A DNA stretch of 5,038 bases from DHVE2 group archaeon. GTDB lineage: Archaea; Thermoplasmatota; Thermoplasmata; Thermoplasmatales; Aciduliprofundaceae. The notes beneath the pieces were generated by a model. That model saw only the letters and a program-made list of their open reading frames with translations, was not told the origin of the DNA and did not search any database. The stretch is from the NCBI GenBank assembly GCA_027056155.1, contig JALULR010000277.1:1-5038 (forward strand). Direction: 5' to 3'. Within the stretch, counting starts at the first letter, position 1, and each line of letters starts with the position of its first letter. Below are positions 4,881-5,038 of this stretch, in pieces. A program made the position numbers and the translations under genes.

Positions 4881-5038
4881 CTAATTAATTTTTCTACCGT
4901 CTTCATAACCGCGGTCGTTTTTAGTTTTAAGTATGAGAATTACCAAGCTAACTGCCACGGGTATTGTTGCAATCAGCATCATATTTGCAAGCCCGAATAC
5001 CATGACAATGTACGCACCCAACAACGGACCAAGAACCC
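4881..5038 (-). CDS. C-terminus of a multi-pass membrane protein, probably MFS-type transporter (5' part outside window)
   Basis: The minus-strand frame is open from the window edge (first full codon at 5036) for 51 codons to TAG at 4883-4881. It reads VLGPLLGAYIVMVFGLANMM, then LIATIPVAVSLVILILK, then a hydrophilic tail KTKNDRGYEDGRKIN. This is two membrane helices with a Gly-rich GPLLGAY entry, followed by a short charged cytoplasmic end. That is typical of the last two helices of a major facilitator transporter. Other polytopic transporters could look similar, so MFS is a likely but not firm call, and no substrate can be named. The gene reads toward the Cys-cluster gene, whose start lies 20 bp beyond this stop. 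The opposite strand has an open frame from 4933, judged to be a shadow. Confidence 0.6.
   Translation of the reverse strand, partial: VLGPLLGAYIVMVFGLANMMLIATIPVAVSLVILILKTKNDRGYEDGRKIN
4882..4890 (-). promoter_or_regulatory. TATA-like box of the Cys-cluster gene, overlapping the upstream stop codon
   Basis: On the minus strand this reads AATTAATTA, preceded by purine-rich GGTAGAAA. It is centred 26 bp before the ATG at 4860. It overlaps the TAG stop (4883-4881) of the membrane-protein gene upstream on the same strand, as seen at 1111-1118. Confidence 0.5.

Noticed and set aside
4718..4906. Minus-strand 62-aa open frame at 4718-4906
   Set aside because: It overlaps the Cys-cluster gene in another frame, lacks the promoter spacing, and shows no motif. 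Its start falls inside the membrane-protein gene.
4933..5038. Plus-strand open frame starting ATG at 4933 (MRITKLTATG...), open to the window edge, signal-peptide-like
   Set aside because: The minus strand over the same bases gives a far better protein: two Gly-rich membrane helices with a charged tail and a stop next to the following gene's TATA box. The plus frame has no convincing TATA box at the right spacing and no Shine-Dalgarno.
1..5038. tRNA, rRNA, insertion sequence, toxin-antitoxin or defence module
   Set aside because: I saw no cloverleaf with CCA-type acceptor, no inverted repeats flanking a transposase and no typical defence domains. The HD protein is a lone small domain without CRISPR or CBASS-type partners.

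Overview
The window looks archaeal, and most likely from a Thermoplasmata-type euryarchaeote (Thermoplasmatales, DHVE2/Aciduliprofundum or relatives). Three things point there. The left edge carries the C-terminus of a bacterial-type HU protein that closely resembles the Thermoplasma histone substitute HTa. Most genes have an A/T-rich TATA-like box about 24-26 nt upstream of the start codon and no Shine-Dalgarno, the pattern of leaderless archaeal transcripts. The two exported or membrane-loop proteins are rich in N-glycosylation sequons. The genus is inferred, not proven.

Layout from left to right. Positions 1-102 hold the end of the HTa/HU gene, followed by a T-rich 3' region with three perfect 11-bp tandem repeats (113-145). 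Positions 232-1113 encode an alpha/beta hydrolase with a complete catalytic triad. It is preceded by a TATA box and by a possible five-codon leaderless ORF whose stop overlaps the hydrolase GTG start. Positions 1139-2488 encode a secreted, doubly membrane-anchored protein with at least one PQQ-like beta-propeller repeat. Convergent to it, with a 4-bp TTAA overlap of stop codons, is an HD-domain phosphohydrolase (2485-2994, minus). An 87-bp divergent promoter region separates this from a site-2 protease (M50 family) with two PDZ domains (3082-4626, plus). The protease gene overlaps, tail to tail and in exact codon register, a small Cys-rich protein gene (4576-4860, minus). At the right edge, 4881-5038 (minus) is the C-terminus of a multi-pass membrane protein, probably an MFS-type transporter. 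No gene-free stretch exceeds about 130 bp.

How the genes relate. This does not look like one tightly coupled operon: almost every gene has its own candidate promoter, and strands alternate. Two proteins are envelope-facing (the propeller protein and the PDZ part of the protease), and a regulated-proteolysis link between them is possible but unproven. The most noteworthy signals are compact gene packing (TATA boxes built over upstream stop codons), the in-register antisense overlap at the protease 3' end, the possible leaderless upstream mini-ORF, and an unrecognised Cys-cluster protein. I did not find a defence system, mobile element, CRISPR array or RNA gene.
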